A DNA stretch of 64,000 bases. Origin: Acidobacteriota bacterium. GTDB taxonomy: Bacteria; Acidobacteriota; Blastocatellia; Pyrinomonadales; Pyrinomonadaceae. The position numbers and the translations under genes were made by a program. The first letter of the stretch is position 1, and the number at the start of each line of letters is the position of its first letter. Of this stretch, positions 54,483 to 64,000 are shown piece by piece. The stretch lies in assembly GCA_020199835.1 (NCBI GenBank), contig JAIVJV010000008.1, positions 124,001 through 188,000 on the forward strand, in the 5' to 3' direction. The notes beneath the pieces are model-generated. The model ran no database searches, was not told the DNA's origin, and worked only from the letters and a program-made list of their open reading frames with translations.

Positions 54483-56180
54483 TTATTGCGTCGTACACGA
54501 CGTATCGTCTATGACAAAGGACGTTTGCAGCGAAGAGTCCTCTGTTCCCAGGAAGTAGATCCGAATCGTCTGTCCTCGGAACGCAGTCAGATCGAATGTC
54601 CTCAACGTGTACCCCGTCGTCTCGTTTAAGTTCGAAAAGGTAGCAAGAGTCGACAGCACCGTGTTGCTGGAATTGCGAACTTGCACTTGCAACCGATCGA
54701 AGACTGTCGTCGTGGTCGTCTCAGCAGAACTGATCTTCAGCCAGAAACTCAGCGTCGCCGAGTTTGCTGTCGAGGGAATCGTTATCTGCTGGAACAGTGA
54801 ATCGGTGTGCGTTACGCCGTAACCGTTCAGCCACGCGTACCACGCTCCCGTCCGCGGTGTTTGTTGCGTTGTATTCGTGATCACGCCCGTCGTTGCCGTC
54901 CAATTCACAGCGCCTGACTCGAAACCTCTGTTGAGCAACAGTTCCGCTCCCGGAACCGGCGTCGGCGTCGGAGTTGGCGTGGGACCGGCGGTTAGCAACG
55001 AGAAGAGTAGCCGGTTTGGCGAGCCTGTGCCGGCGTTAGTTACCTTGTTCGCAGTCGAGTTGTTGATGATCGCCGCGGTGACCGTCGCCGGCGACGCAGT
55101 CGGATTTGTTTCCAGGAACAAAGCCGCGACACCCGCGACGTGCGGAGACGCCATCGACGTGCCGGAGATCGTGTTGGTGGCCGTGTCGCTGGTTCGCCAT
55201 GTCGATGTGATGCTGCTGCCGGGCGCAAAAATGTCGACACACGTGCCGAAGTTTGAGAACGACGAACGCGCGTCACTCGTCGTGGTTGAGCCGACCGTAA
55301 TCGCGCTCGGCGCACGAGCCGGAGAGACGTTGCATGCATTTTGAGTTTCGTTTCCGGCGGCCACTACGAAAGTCACGCCATCATTGACTGCATTCGCAAC
55401 TGCAGTGTCCAGCGCAGAGGAAGCGCCGCCGCCCAAACTCATGTTGGCTACTGCCGGTTGCCCGGCCAGGTGATTCGAGGTAACGAAATCTACACCCGCA
55501 ATGACGCCGGAATTCGTTCCGTTGCCACTCGAATCAAGCACGCGAACCGCTACGAGCGTAACGTTCTTCGCCACTCCATGCGTTGAACCGCCAACGGTAC
55601 CGGCGACGTGAGTGCCGTGTCCGTTGCCGTCATTCGTGCCGAGGCCATCGTTGATTGCGGTGAAACCGGAAACCACGCGGCCGCCGAATTGCGTGTGCGT
55701 GGCGCGAATGCCGGTATCGACGATGTAAGCTCTGACTCCGCTGCCGGTGGCGTTGAAGGTATAGCTGCCATCGAGCGGCAGATTGCGCTGATCGATGCGA
55801 TCGAGTCCCCACGTAGCGCCGGTTTGGACTGCTCCCAAACTGATCACACCATCCTCTTCTACAAACTCGACGCGCGGATCATCCGCTAATCTAAGTGCCT
55901 GTTGCTCAGGCATGCGCACCGAAAAACCTTTCAGGGCGCGCTGGTAAGTATGGCCGCCGTTGCGATCGCCGCCGAATTCACGTGACAGGCGAATAGATTC
56001 GCCCTCGACGTCAGCGACATCATCTTTGAGGACGACGATGTATTGATTGGGAATGCGTTTCTCCGCGCGCTGGCGCCGGAATTTGGCTTGCGCGTTTTGG
56101 TTTTGGCCCTGGACGGACGTGAGGACCACGACCGCCACAGATAGAGCTACTAAAGCAAACAAGACGAGTGTTTTCTTCAT
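54483..56180 (-). CDS. Secreted subtilisin-like serine peptidase (S8, proteinase K type)
   Basis: A 565-residue exported protease: signal peptide (about 1-25), I9 propeptide (about 45-115, [15 protein letters not shown]), and the S8 domain with D155 (IVDTGIR), H188 (GHGTHVAGT), oxyanion N277 (AAGNE) and S342 ([11 protein letters not shown]). A Thr-Pro linker (TPTPTPTP) joins it to a C-terminal jelly-roll domain (about 425-565, [14 protein letters not shown]) of the kind that binds carbohydrate or aids secretion. It would be self-processed and extracellular. GGAGG stands before the ATG. Confidence 0.94.
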   Translation of the reverse strand: MKKTLVLFALVALSVAVVVLTSVQGQNQNAQAKFRRQRAEKRIPNQYIVVLKDDVADVEGESIRLSREFGGDRNGGHTYQRALKGFSVRMPEQQALRLADDPRVEFVEEDGVISLGAVQTGATWGLDRIDQRNLPLDGSYTFNATGSGVRAYIVDTGIRATHTQFGGRVVSGFTAINDGLGTNDGNGHGTHVAGTVGGSTHGVAKNVTLVAVRVLDSSGNGTNSGVIAGVDFVTSNHLAGQPAVANMSLGGGASSALDTAVANAVNDGVTFVVAAGNETQNACNVSPARAPSAITVGSTTTSDARSSFSNFGTCVDIFAPGSSITSTWRTSDTATNTISGTSMASPHVAGVAALFLETNPTASPATVTAAIINNSTANKVTNAGTGSPNRLLFSLLTAGPTPTPTPTPVPGAELLLNRGFESGAVNWTATTGVITNTTQQTPRTGAWYAWLNGYGVTHTDSLFQQITIPSTANSATLSFWLKISSAETTTTTVFDRLQVQVRNSSNTVLSTLATFSNLNETTGYTLRTFDLTAFRGQTIRIYFLGTEDSSLQTSFVIDDTSCTTQ

Positions 56181-56432
56181 GTGACCTCCAGAGATAGACG
56201 AACAGTTCCTGGGGTAAACGGGAGGAGCCTTCGGGAGTACGCAAAGTTATCGAGAGGAAAACTTCCGGGAGGTGATGCTATCTTGTCTTCTGGGTGCGGC
56301 AGATGATAGAGGGTTGCAGTTGTAAAAGCAATAGCCTCAACAAACATCTAGTAAAGACAATCGATCTGTGCGATAGTATCCGCGATTCAATCCCCCACTA
56401 ACCATAACGATCGCTAATACCTCTTTCGCATC

Positions 56433-58718
56433 ATGATGAACACAAAACTGAACTATGCTCGCCTCGCCTTGCTATGCAGTTTGTTGATCCTTGGTTCTTC
56501 CATAACCAACGGACAAGTAAGAACGGAATACCGGGCCTTCTGGGTCGACACATTCAATACCAACCTCAACAACCACAACGATGTGGTAACTGTCGTAAAC
56601 AACGCGAAAGCCGCGAAGGCGAATGCCCTCTTCGTTCAAGTGCGTCGACGTGGTGACTCGTGGTACTTGAACTCTCTCGAACCACTCGGCGACCGCGTTC
56701 CGATTCAACCTGGCTTCGATCCGCTTCAGGACATTATTAATGTGGCCCATGCGGAGGGTATCGAGGTGCACGCGTTCGTCATCATGAACGCGATTTGGGG
56801 CCGAGCGCCTAATCTGTTCCCACCCGAAAATCCTAATCACGTTTTTAATTTACATGGCGGCTATAACGCAGCGACAAACACCATCATCCCGGGGCCAAAC
56901 AACTGGCTTACGCGCACTCTGCTGCCCGACACAACACCTGCCAGCACAGCGATCGCCTTTCAGGGTCATCGATTCGGCAACGATTTCTGGGTTGATTTTG
57001 GACATCCCGACGCAGCCGCCTACACCGTCAATGTAGTGAAGCATCTCGTTCAGCACTACGACATCGATGGATTACACCTCGATCGCATTCGTTACCCGGA
57101 CATAAGTATCTCGGGGCAAACACCATCGACCGGAACGAATATCGGTTACAACCCGACGAACGTTGAACGTTTCCAGCGGCACTTCAACCTTCCAGTCGGT
57201 GGTCCTCCACCAGCTCCCAATAATCCGCAATGGAATCAGTGGCGGCGCGATCAGATCACAAACGTTGTGCGGCGCGTTTATTTGGAAACACTCGCCATCA
57301 AACCGCAATTGAAGATCTCAGCAGCCCTGATCGCGTTTGGTGGTATCGGTGCGACCGAGAGCTCGTGGAATTCCGCCGAGGCGTTCTGGCGCGTGTATCA
57401 GGATTGGCGTGCGTGGACGGAAGAAGGCATCATCGACATCGCGATGCCGATGGCCTATAAAGCGGAACACACTGCTACGATAAGGCCGCAATACGACCAA
57501 TGGGACGCGTGGTTACGTAATCATCTCTACAATCGTGCCGGCATAACCGGACAGGGCTCGTTGGTTAACGCAGTTGAGGGAACACTTCGACAAACGCGCA
57601 GAACACTGACGCCGTCTTCCGGTCCAACCAACTTGAGCGGCATCATCTTCTTCTCCATGGCCACCAGTGATGTCGCCGTCGCTTCTAATCCGTTTGCGAT
57701 TCCACCAGGCGCAACTCCGGACCGGCCGTTCGCTGAATTCGCGTCTGGTTTGACGACCGGAAAATCGGTAAACGGTCTTGTCCGTTACGAACCGGAGGGA
57801 CTCACTCCGATTTTCAACGATCCCGCGTTGATTCCAACCTTTTCATGGAAGCTGGCGCCAACGCGCGGACACGTAAAAGGAGAAGCTCGCCGCGCAGACG
57901 GCACCACGTTGGACACGGCGGCCGTAACAATCGAAAACCTTGAGACGCAATCCGCGAAAAATGCGAATACTGATGGTGGTGGCTTTTTCGGCGCCGTTGA
58001 TTTACAGCCTGGACCATATCGAGCCCAGGTTGAGTCGTTGTACTACTGCTTCAACGTAACTCCGGGAACTGTTTCCAATGCCGACCTGGATATTCTCGCA
58101 CCGCAGACGAGCGCGGCGGCTACGCCCGCGACTCCCGACGGCCAAAACGGCTGGTACAAAACAGCGCCCACGATCACGCTCAGCGCAAACGATAACTGCT
58201 CGGGTGTCTCCGCTACTGAGTATTCCACAGACGGAGGCGCAACGTGGCAGACGTACAATGCACCTTTCGTCTTCAGTACCGAAGGAACAACTACGATCCT
58301 TTATCGGTCCATCGACCGAGCGACGAACTCTGAGACTGCGAAGAGCGTCACGCTGAAGATCGACACTAGCGCACCGGCACTCACTTTGACTGCCACTCCA
58401 TCCGTCATCTGGCCCGTCACCGGGGAGACGGTCAACGTTAGAATCGATGGCGCCGGCAGTGATTCGGTTTCCGGACTTGCAAGTGTTAGTTATGTCGTGA
58501 CTGACGAATACGGCGCGACGTTAACGCTGCCGGTACGCTCACTTTCGGAAAGTTCGAGTACGTGGATTGAAACGCTGCCCGTCGAAGCTCGACGCGAAGG
58601 CACAGATCTGGATGGACGGCGATATGTCGTGGTCGCAACTCTGACGGACATAGCCGGGAATACATCTACAATCACGAGGACCATTCTGGTTCCACACGAT
58701 CAACGGGTTGGACCATAA
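56433..58718 (+). CDS. Secreted GH10-like (GHL10) glycoside hydrolase-family protein
   Basis: A 761-residue exported protein. A signal peptide (about 10-30) precedes a glycosyl hydrolase-like 10 barrel (about 32-460): EYRAFWVDTFNTNLNN, VHAFVIMNAIWGRAP, DIDGLHLDRIRYPD and DIAMPMAYKAEH. After this come a Cna-B-like or carboxypeptidase-regulatory-type domain (about 485-550) and an OmpL47-type domain (EYSTDGGATWQTYNAPFVF, about 600-650), then an Ig-like end. The usual acidic pair lies in the barrel, but the substrate is unknown. It is divergent from the subtilase gene. Confidence 0.85.
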   Translation: MMNTKLNYARLALLCSLLILGSSITNGQVRTEYRAFWVDTFNTNLNNHNDVVTVVNNAKAAKANALFVQVRRRGDSWYLNSLEPLGDRVPIQPGFDPLQDIINVAHAEGIEVHAFVIMNAIWGRAPNLFPPENPNHVFNLHGGYNAATNTIIPGPNNWLTRTLLPDTTPASTAIAFQGHRFGNDFWVDFGHPDAAAYTVNVVKHLVQHYDIDGLHLDRIRYPDISISGQTPSTGTNIGYNPTNVERFQRHFNLPVGGPPPAPNNPQWNQWRRDQITNVVRRVYLETLAIKPQLKISAALIAFGGIGATESSWNSAEAFWRVYQDWRAWTEEGIIDIAMPMAYKAEHTATIRPQYDQWDAWLRNHLYNRAGITGQGSLVNAVEGTLRQTRRTLTPSSGPTNLSGIIFFSMATSDVAVASNPFAIPPGATPDRPFAEFASGLTTGKSVNGLVRYEPEGLTPIFNDPALIPTFSWKLAPTRGHVKGEARRADGTTLDTAAVTIENLETQSAKNANTDGGGFFGAVDLQPGPYRAQVESLYYCFNVTPGTVSNADLDILAPQTSAAATPATPDGQNGWYKTAPTITLSANDNCSGVSATEYSTDGGATWQTYNAPFVFSTEGTTTILYRSIDRATNSETAKSVTLKIDTSAPALTLTATPSVIWPVTGETVNVRIDGAGSDSVSGLASVSYVVTDEYGATLTLPVRSLSESSSTWIETLPVEARREGTDLDGRRYVVVATLTDIAGNTSTITRTILVPHDQRVGP

Positions 58719-58729
58719 GTTTTTGAGGC

Positions 58730-58763
58730 GCCGGGGCGCTCTGGTATGCGTCCCGGCCTTTTT
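58730..58763 (+). terminator. Rho-independent terminator of the GHL10 gene
   Basis: GCCGGGGCG and CGTCCCGGC form a 9-bp stem (one G-T pair) with a 10-base loop, followed by CTTTTTG. It lies 11 bases after the stop. Confidence 0.75.
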
Positions 58764-58789
58764 GCGCCCAAGGTACACTGGTCTCCCGC

Positions 58790-61516
58790 CTACCGCAGCT
58801 CCGCAAACCAGCGACGCTCGACCCACTTCGTCAACTCAAGCACCGGCGACACCGTAAACGCTGCCGCAACGATGATCACCCAATCCCACAACGGCAACGC
58901 AACCGTGCCAAACGTCCTCTCCAACAGCGGCACGTAAAGGATCAAGCCCAGCATGACCAGTTCCCACACAATCGCCAGGTTGAGCCATTTGTTTGCGAAC
59001 GGATCGCGCAGCACCGACTGTCGATCGGAGCGGAAGTTGTACGCTTTGAAAAACTGAATCAGGACCAGCGACACGAACGTCATGGTCATCGCTTCCGCCA
59101 CGGGCCGGCCTGAGTTCAGAGCCCAAATGAAAAGACCCAAATTAACTAACGCCGACCACACGCCACCAGCCAGCATCAACAGCACCACCGGTCTGGTGAA
59201 GATACCTGTGCGCGCATCGCGTGGAGGGCGTTGCATCAATCCACGTTCAGGTGGATCGACTGCCAGTGCCAGAGCCGGCAATCCGTCGGTCGCAAGATTC
59301 ACGTAAAGGATCTGGACCGCACTCAACGGCAGCGGTAAGCCTGCCAGAGACGCTCCCGCCATCAATCCGATCTCGCCGATGTTCGACGACAACAAATACA
59401 TCAAATACTTTTTGATGTTACTGAAAATGCCGCGACCTTCTTCAACAGCCGCGACGATCGACGCGAAGTTGTCGTCAGTGAGCGTCATTGCGGCTGCTTC
59501 CTTCGAAACGTCGGTGCCCGTAATGCCCATCGCGATTCCGATATCGGCTTTCTTGAGTGCGGGCGCGTCGTTGACACCGTCGCCCGTCATCGCCACCACT
59601 TGTCCGCGATTCTGAAGCGCAGTAACCACGCGCAGTTTGTGCGCTGGCGACACGCGAGCACACACTTCGATCGAATCGACCTCGCGATCGAGCTGCGATT
59701 CATCCATCGCTTCGAGTTCCGCGCCACTAACAACGCGACCGCTCTTGCTTAACCCTAACTCCTCGGCGACCGCTTTCGCGGTCAGTGGGTGATCGCCGGT
59801 GATCATGATCACTTTGATCCCAGCTTCCTCACATTTACGCACCGCGGATTTCGCTTCCGGACGTGGCGGATCGATCATTCCCGCGAGACCCAACAGCGTC
59901 ATCTCCTTTTCGGCGTCGCCTAACGTCGCCTGCGGTTTATACGCGACTGCCAACACGCGCATCGCTTCGGCCGCCATTTCACGGGCACGCTCCAGCACAT
60001 CAGCCCGGCGCATTTCGTCGAGTGGCTCGACCCCGGCGTCCGTCAGTCGTGAAGCACACGATTGCACAATCACTTCGGGCGCGCCTTTCGAATAGGCGAC
60101 AACGCCGCCCGGTGTCTCGTGCAGAGTTGTCATTCGCTTCGTCTCGGCGGTGAACGGGATCTCGGAAACGCGCGAGAACTGCGCGTCGAGTTCAGGTTTG
60201 TTAAGACCAGCTTTCGCCGCCGCGACGATCAACGCCCCTTCAGTGGGATCACCTTTGACTTCCCACGTACCGGCGCCATTTCTCTGCTCCACCCGCGCGT
60301 CCGACGCAAGCACAGCAGCCTGCAACAACATCGAAAGCGGGGCCGACTTCCCTTCACCGGAGCCGGACGCGTCTCCCGAGCCATTCGCCGAACCGTCTGT
60401 CGAAAATCTGCCGCTCGGTTCATAACCACTACCCGAGACGTCGATCATGTGGTCCGCAACGTAAAGTCGGCGAACAGTCATCTCGTCCTTCGTCAACGTG
60501 CCGGTCTTGTCAGAGCAGATGACGGAAGTGCTGCCAAGAGTCTCGACTGCGGGCAGACGCCGAATCAGCGCGTTGCGACGCACCATTCTCTTCACACCGA
60601 GCGCGAGTGAGATCGTAACTACTGCCGGTAACGCTTCAGGCACGACTGCCACCGCGAGGGCCACGCCAAAGATCAACATCTCGACGAAAGGCTGTCCGCG
60701 AAAAAGCCCAAGGGCAACGATCACGAAGACGACAGCAAACGCCGCGCGAGCGAGTGCTTTGCCGATACGATCCAGGTTCTTCTGCAACGGCGTCTTCGCA
60801 GTGTCGACCTCCTCGAGCATGCGGGCGATCTTGCCGAACTCGGTAGACATACCTGTGGCGACGATGACCGCGCGTCCACGGCCGTAAGTAACGGCGGTGC
60901 CGGCAAACGCCATGTTTCGTTGATCAGCGGTTGCGAGTGTCGCCTCCGGCAGTGCATCGGAATGTTTCTCAACCGGCGCGGATTCGCCGGTGAGTGGGGC
61001 CTCGACTGTTTGCAGATTGACTGCTTGCGTCAAACGCGCGTCCGCCGGAATCTTGTCACCCGTTGCGAGCACTACGAGATCACCGGGCACAATATCGCGC
61101 GCCGGAATGCGTTGATCGCGTCCGTCGCGAATCACGGTCGCGTTGGGCGCTGCCATTTCACGAAGTGCCTCGATCGCGCGTTCGGCGCGAAACTCCTGGA
61201 TAAACCCGAGGATGACTGCGAAAAGCACAATCACAGTGATCGCGATTGCCTCCACGCCGTGACCTAAAAATGCGGAGAGCGCTGTTGCGAGCAACAGAAT
61301 AACGATCAGAACGTTTTTGAACTGTTCGAGCAGAATGGACCATGGCGAGACACGGCCGCGCGCCTGAAGTTCGTTTGGACCAAACTCCTCCAAACGCTTC
61401 GCAGCTTCCTCAGAGCTGAGGCCGCGCGGACCGGACCCCAACTGTTTCACACTTTCTTCAACTGTTAACGTGTGCCAGCGCGTGCCGGACGTCGCAGCGA
61501 TATTTTTTGTAGACAT
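58790..61516 (-). CDS. P2-type cation-translocating ATPase (Ca2+/Mn2+ type), probably a Mn2+ exporter
   Basis: A 908-residue inner-membrane pump of the P-type ATPase P2A group (SERCA/PMR1-like). The actuator motif TGES (176-179), TM4 site PEALP (293-297), phosphorylated D336 (DKTGTLTKDE) and the hinge TGDGVNDAPAL are all present. TM6 keeps NLATDGLPAL, the Asn and Asp of the single Ca2+/Mn2+ site of this group. The N-terminal cation-ATPase domain (about 1-70) is also present. It lies 37 bases after a Usp gene. Both follow a Mn2+ riboswitch, which points to Mn2+ export (inference from family and leader). Confidence 0.93.
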   Translation of the reverse strand: MSTKNIAATSGTRWHTLTVEESVKQLGSGPRGLSSEEAAKRLEEFGPNELQARGRVSPWSILLEQFKNVLIVILLLATALSAFLGHGVEAIAITVIVLFAVILGFIQEFRAERAIEALREMAAPNATVIRDGRDQRIPARDIVPGDLVVLATGDKIPADARLTQAVNLQTVEAPLTGESAPVEKHSDALPEATLATADQRNMAFAGTAVTYGRGRAVIVATGMSTEFGKIARMLEEVDTAKTPLQKNLDRIGKALARAAFAVVFVIVALGLFRGQPFVEMLIFGVALAVAVVPEALPAVVTISLALGVKRMVRRNALIRRLPAVETLGSTSVICSDKTGTLTKDEMTVRRLYVADHMIDVSGSGYEPSGRFSTDGSANGSGDASGSGEGKSAPLSMLLQAAVLASDARVEQRNGAGTWEVKGDPTEGALIVAAAKAGLNKPELDAQFSRVSEIPFTAETKRMTTLHETPGGVVAYSKGAPEVIVQSCASRLTDAGVEPLDEMRRADVLERAREMAAEAMRVLAVAYKPQATLGDAEKEMTLLGLAGMIDPPRPEAKSAVRKCEEAGIKVIMITGDHPLTAKAVAEELGLSKSGRVVSGAELEAMDESQLDREVDSIEVCARVSPAHKLRVVTALQNRGQVVAMTGDGVNDAPALKKADIGIAMGITGTDVSKEAAAMTLTDDNFASIVAAVEEGRGIFSNIKKYLMYLLSSNIGEIGLMAGASLAGLPLPLSAVQILYVNLATDGLPALALAVDPPERGLMQRPPRDARTGIFTRPVVLLMLAGGVWSALVNLGLFIWALNSGRPVAEAMTMTFVSLVLIQFFKAYNFRSDRQSVLRDPFANKWLNLAIVWELVMLGLILYVPLLERTFGTVALPLWDWVIIVAAAFTVSPVLELTKWVERRWFAELR

Positions 61517-61553
61517 AGGCTCCCCAAAACGTCGACCAGGTTCTCAGGATCAA

Positions 61554-62426
61554 TCAGGCGGCGATTCGTGCGTGACGCACTACTTCAACCGAACACTGCG
61601 CTTGAGCGGCTATCGCTGAAGCGACACTGCCTTGCAGCAGATGCCGGAAGCCATGCAGATCCCTGCTACCGACGAAAATCGAATCCGCATCCCATTCCTC
61701 GGCTGCATGAAGGAGGACATGAGCGGGATCGCCGTGCTTGATCACTTCGGAAGTCTTCAATCCGGACGTGCGCAGTTTTTCCAGTTGCTCTCCCAGCGTC
61801 ATCGCGTCACGGACTATGACCACGCGCGCTTCAGTTTCCGCGGGCCAGACACGCGAAGCCACTGCATCCACCGCCGCGTCTGACTCGGCCGCCCCATCAA
61901 AGCCCACGATGATCCGAATCGGTCCTTCACGTTGTCGGTTCGAACATCGCGCCAGGCGCACAGGGCAGTCCGCTTCGTAAAGCACTCGTTGCGAAACGCT
62001 GCCCATGATGAGACGCCCGCCAAGCGACGAATGACGATGAGCGCCGGCCACGATCAGGTCACTCTGAAGACGAGTCGCCGTCTTGATTACTCCCCAAGCG
62101 GGCGAATCACCTTCCGCGCGGAAACTCACCGTCCACCCGGGAAACTCTCGTTTGACGCGATCGGCTCCCTGTTGCGCGATTGCGTGCGCATGTTTCAGCG
62201 CTGCTCGCGCTTCTTGTTGCAGCGGCGAGACCATGGCCGCGGCGGCCGGCGAGACCACTTCATCGTCAGGTAATCGATCGTCGGGAGAAAGAAAGACGAG
62301 TGCGGCAACACTGATCACCACCGCTTCGAGGTGTTCCGGAAGACCGGCGCGCTTTAGGTCTCGGAGCGCCGCGTCTGAGCACGTGGAACCGTCGTAAGCG
62401 ATCAGTACTTTCGAGATCTGTTTCAT
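61554..62426 (-). CDS. Tandem-domain universal stress protein in the riboswitch operon
   Basis: A 290-residue cytoplasmic protein with two UspA domains. Domain 1 begins ISKVLIAYDGSTCSDAALRD and has AGAHRHSSLGGRLIMGSVS. Domain 2 begins RIIVGFDGAAESDAAVDA and has VGSRDLHGFRHLLQGSVA. Both loops resemble ATP-binding Usp loops. It is a paralogue of the Usp at 7647-8552. It is the first gene behind the Mn2+ riboswitch and precedes the P-type ATPase, so it is expected to be made when Mn2+ is high. AGGTGAAAC is its ribosome site. Confidence 0.9.
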   Translation of the reverse strand: MKQISKVLIAYDGSTCSDAALRDLKRAGLPEHLEAVVISVAALVFLSPDDRLPDDEVVSPAAAAMVSPLQQEARAALKHAHAIAQQGADRVKREFPGWTVSFRAEGDSPAWGVIKTATRLQSDLIVAGAHRHSSLGGRLIMGSVSQRVLYEADCPVRLARCSNRQREGPIRIIVGFDGAAESDAAVDAVASRVWPAETEARVVIVRDAMTLGEQLEKLRTSGLKTSEVIKHGDPAHVLLHAAEEWDADSIFVGSRDLHGFRHLLQGSVASAIAAQAQCSVEVVRHARIAA

Positions 62427-62635
62427 GTTTCACCTCGTGTGGCCCATTGGTTTGTGGGTTCATCGAGACGGCAGACGAGGGTGAACCACCGAACAGAGAG
62501 GAAGATGGTGGGCGCAGCCGTAACAATACGGCCGGACTTCGGAAAGCGGAACATCCCCGATCCTTTCGCGCGTCGCGTTGTGGACATCTGAACGCCGCGC
62601 AAAAGAAAAAACCCTTTGCGCGCTGCGTCAGCCGC

Positions 62636-62753
62636 AAAAGGTCTTGGTCGTGGAGCTGCTTGTTTGCCCTACCTGATGCGCCGGGCGCCCAGCATCGGGC
62701 ACCGTGTTGACGGCCACATCAGACCATAAAGGCAGGCGACCTACTCCCCTTTT
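62636..62753 (-). promoter_or_regulatory. yybP-ykoY (Mn2+) riboswitch
   Basis: On the reverse strand this 118-base leader begins AAAAGGGGAGUAG and ends AAGACCUUUU. Its ends pair, and in the middle it has GGCCGUCAACACGG. These are the conserved sequences of the yybP-ykoY family (compare AAAGGGGAGUAG, GUCGUCAnnACG and GACCUUU), known to sense Mn2+ in several bacteria. It lies 210 bases before the Usp start, behind a good promoter. In known cases Mn2+ binding switches on export or homeostasis genes. The exact switch (translation or termination) cannot be read. Confidence 0.85.
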
Positions 62754-62762
62754 CGTACCGTG

Positions 62763-62791
62763 ATTCTACAACTGATGACGAGCGAGTTCAA
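62763..62791 (-). promoter_or_regulatory. Promoter of the riboswitch operon
   Basis: TTGAAC, 17 bases, TAGAAT on the reverse strand, ending 10 bases before the first conserved base of the riboswitch. The position fits a transcript that starts just before the aptamer. Confidence 0.75.
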
Positions 62792-62880
62792 TCACACTGT
62801 CTCCTCAACTTTTTGACGCTCTCGACAAAACCTTGGAGTATTACTTGTGCGTTGACTGTGGTTGGGTCGGGTGCGGTGAA

Positions 62881-63810
62881 ATGCAAGTGAAGTCCATTGG
62901 TTTCGCAATAATTCTTCTGCTCGCGATAACCGCTAGTGGCCTTATCTTTCGTGCTCCAAAGGCGGCGGCGCCGGCGCCGATGACGTCGTTCTCAGGAGGA
63001 ACATTCGAAGCGTCGGGCGTGGCGCATGTACCGAACACAGACGCGGTGCTCTTTGTTGACGACGGGCGGCCAAACGAGATCTTCCTGATGCAACTGGGCG
63101 AAGATCGCAAACAGGCAGGCGCGATCAAACCGATCGATATCGCCACGAGCATCATCGATCTCGAAGGCATGACGACCGACGGTGAGTATTTCTACATTGT
63201 AGGTTCGCAATCGAAGTCGAAAGGCGCTGATCAAGCCGGTCTTGCACGGTTTAAATTCGACGCGGTAAGCCAACGTGCCGTTGGCATCGAAGCCGCTTCG
63301 GGGCTCAAGAAGTTTCTCGCTGACAATGTCGCCGAGCTCAGTGGTCTGGAAAACACGAAATATAACGACGGCGGAATCAACGTCGAAGGCATCGCGTGGG
63401 ATCCGCGGAACGCGAGATTGCTGCTGGGCTTGCGTTCGCCCGTAGTCGAGGGCCATGCTCTCGTCGTGCCGCTGAAACTGCGCGATCCAAAAGCAGCGTT
63501 GACATTCGACAACCTCGAAGTCGAGGGACGCAAGGCGATCAGGTTGCCGCTTGGTGGGGCGGGAATTCGGAGCATCGAATACGATGAAGCCCGCAAGGCG
63601 TTCGTTTTGATTACCGGTGCGGGACCAAATTCTGAGAAAATGGATTTCAAGACCTGGGAGTGGAGCGGCAACGGCGCAACACTGACGTTGCGTGAACTGG
63701 AAACGTTTGACCGCCGTCTCAAGCCTGAAGGCATCACTCGCTTTTCAAACGGCGCGCGAGATTTTGTCTTCATCGTGTTCGACACCAGCGGCTATGCTGC
63801 AACGGACTGA
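62881..63810 (+). CDS. Secreted DUF3616-type protein
   Basis: A 309-residue exported protein: hydrophobic signal (FAIILLLAITASGLIF), then a beta-propeller-like domain with FEASGVAHVPNTDAVLFVDD, IIDLEGMTTDGEYFYIVGS, GINVEGIAWDPRNARLLLGL and LKPEGITRFSNG. These are repeats of the DUF3616 type, related to secreted esterase/phytase-like propellers. The start is weakly supported: I chose 62881 because the signal follows directly; an ATG at 62833 is possible. It is divergent from the riboswitch operon. Confidence 0.75.
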   Translation: MQVKSIGFAIILLLAITASGLIFRAPKAAAPAPMTSFSGGTFEASGVAHVPNTDAVLFVDDGRPNEIFLMQLGEDRKQAGAIKPIDIATSIIDLEGMTTDGEYFYIVGSQSKSKGADQAGLARFKFDAVSQRAVGIEAASGLKKFLADNVAELSGLENTKYNDGGINVEGIAWDPRNARLLLGLRSPVVEGHALVVPLKLRDPKAALTFDNLEVEGRKAIRLPLGGAGIRSIEYDEARKAFVLITGAGPNSEKMDFKTWEWSGNGATLTLRELETFDRRLKPEGITRFSNGARDFVFIVFDTSGYAATD

Positions 63811-63858
63811 CATTCGTTAATCCATTCGTTCAAAAACCAGCTAACGGCAGAGGACCCC

Positions 63859-64000
63859 ATGCATAGACTTTATCGGGCGGTTCCCGCAGCTGCCATCCTG
63901 TTAATCCTTCTTTTTTCGAGTGCGTTCGCTCAGAATGCGACGACCTACGCTGAGTTGCCGCGCTTCCAGCAAGTGAGTGAGAAGCTCTACCGCAGCGGTC
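63859..64000 (+). CDS. Secreted phosphatase-like protein, N-terminal part (cut by window edge)
   Basis: From ATG 63859 (GGCAGAGGA upstream) the frame is open to the edge: 47 residues, with a signal peptide (AILLILLFSSAFA) and then FQQVSEKLYRSG. That start is usual for dual-specificity or tyrosine phosphatase-like proteins (x-V-x-x-x-Y-R-S-G-Q-P). The catalytic Cys is outside the window, so the call is tentative. Confidence 0.6.
   Translation, partial: MHRLYRAVPAAAILLILLFSSAFAQNATTYAELPRFQQVSEKLYRSG

Noticed and set aside
62605..62628. GCGCAAA / TTTGCGC stem as a riboswitch terminator
   Set aside because: The stem is 7 bp with an A/T-rich loop and no following T-run on the reverse strand. 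It may be an expression platform, but I cannot support a terminator.

Overview
The window looks like a chromosomal segment of an Acidobacteriota-type Gram-negative bacterium, probably Blastocatellia/Pyrinomonadaceae-like (inferred from gene content, not proven). Supporting signs are TonB/ExbBD, SecDF and SurA-type genes (two membranes), two large secreted S9 peptidases, CadC-like winged-helix regulators, PEP-CTERM and WGxxGxxG C-terminal anchors, tandem-domain universal stress proteins, and a pilin-like relic of a type common in that phylum.

Layout. 1-8.6 kb: a cut-off sensor protein, a glutamate dehydrogenase-family enzyme, a KhtTU-like K+/H+ antiporter pair, then a stress-flavoured block (flavin-reductase relic, frameshifted Usp, SemiSWEET-like protein, Tat-exported DUF2935 protein, DoxX-like protein, intact tandem Usp). 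8.6-16.5 kb: two small genes, an S9 peptidase divergent from a winged-helix regulator, a pilin-like relic, and a beta-barrel/TlpA/BtpA cluster. 16.7-38 kb is core: ABC-F, SurA-like chaperone, L28, RidA, bifunctional Rel, TPR lipoprotein, ExbD-ExbD-ExbB-TonB, SecF-SecD-YajC-Tgt-Der, an exported amidase, YraN and a second S9 peptidase.

38.2-43.7 kb is accessory. It starts with tRNA-Gly(GCC) and tRNA-Cys(GCA). The 3' part of tRNA-Cys is repeated (49 of 50 bp) 1,123 bp downstream, enclosing a PEP-CTERM gene; this is the signature of tRNA-targeted integration. HigBA follows, then small hypothetical proteins, a WGxxGxxG protein, a PEP-CTERM gene with a frameshift, and isolated PEP-CTERM tails.

43.7-54.4 kb: cupredoxin, lipocalin-like protein, a three-gene oxidative operon (diiron-DUF362 fusion, CrtI-like FAD enzyme, Asp-nucleophile hydrolase), small membrane proteins, an SRPBCC protein, a retropepsin-like protein lacking one catalytic Asp, and a coupled patatin/glycolipid-binding pair. 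54.4-64 kb: secreted subtilase with a clear terminator, a secreted GH10-like protein, and a promoter plus yybP-ykoY (Mn2+) riboswitch leading a Usp/P2-type cation ATPase operon. A DUF3616 protein and a truncated secreted phosphatase-like gene finish the window.

The most interesting items are the riboswitch-controlled Usp/ATPase operon, the tRNA-Cys cassette, and the diiron-DUF362/FAD/hydrolase operon.
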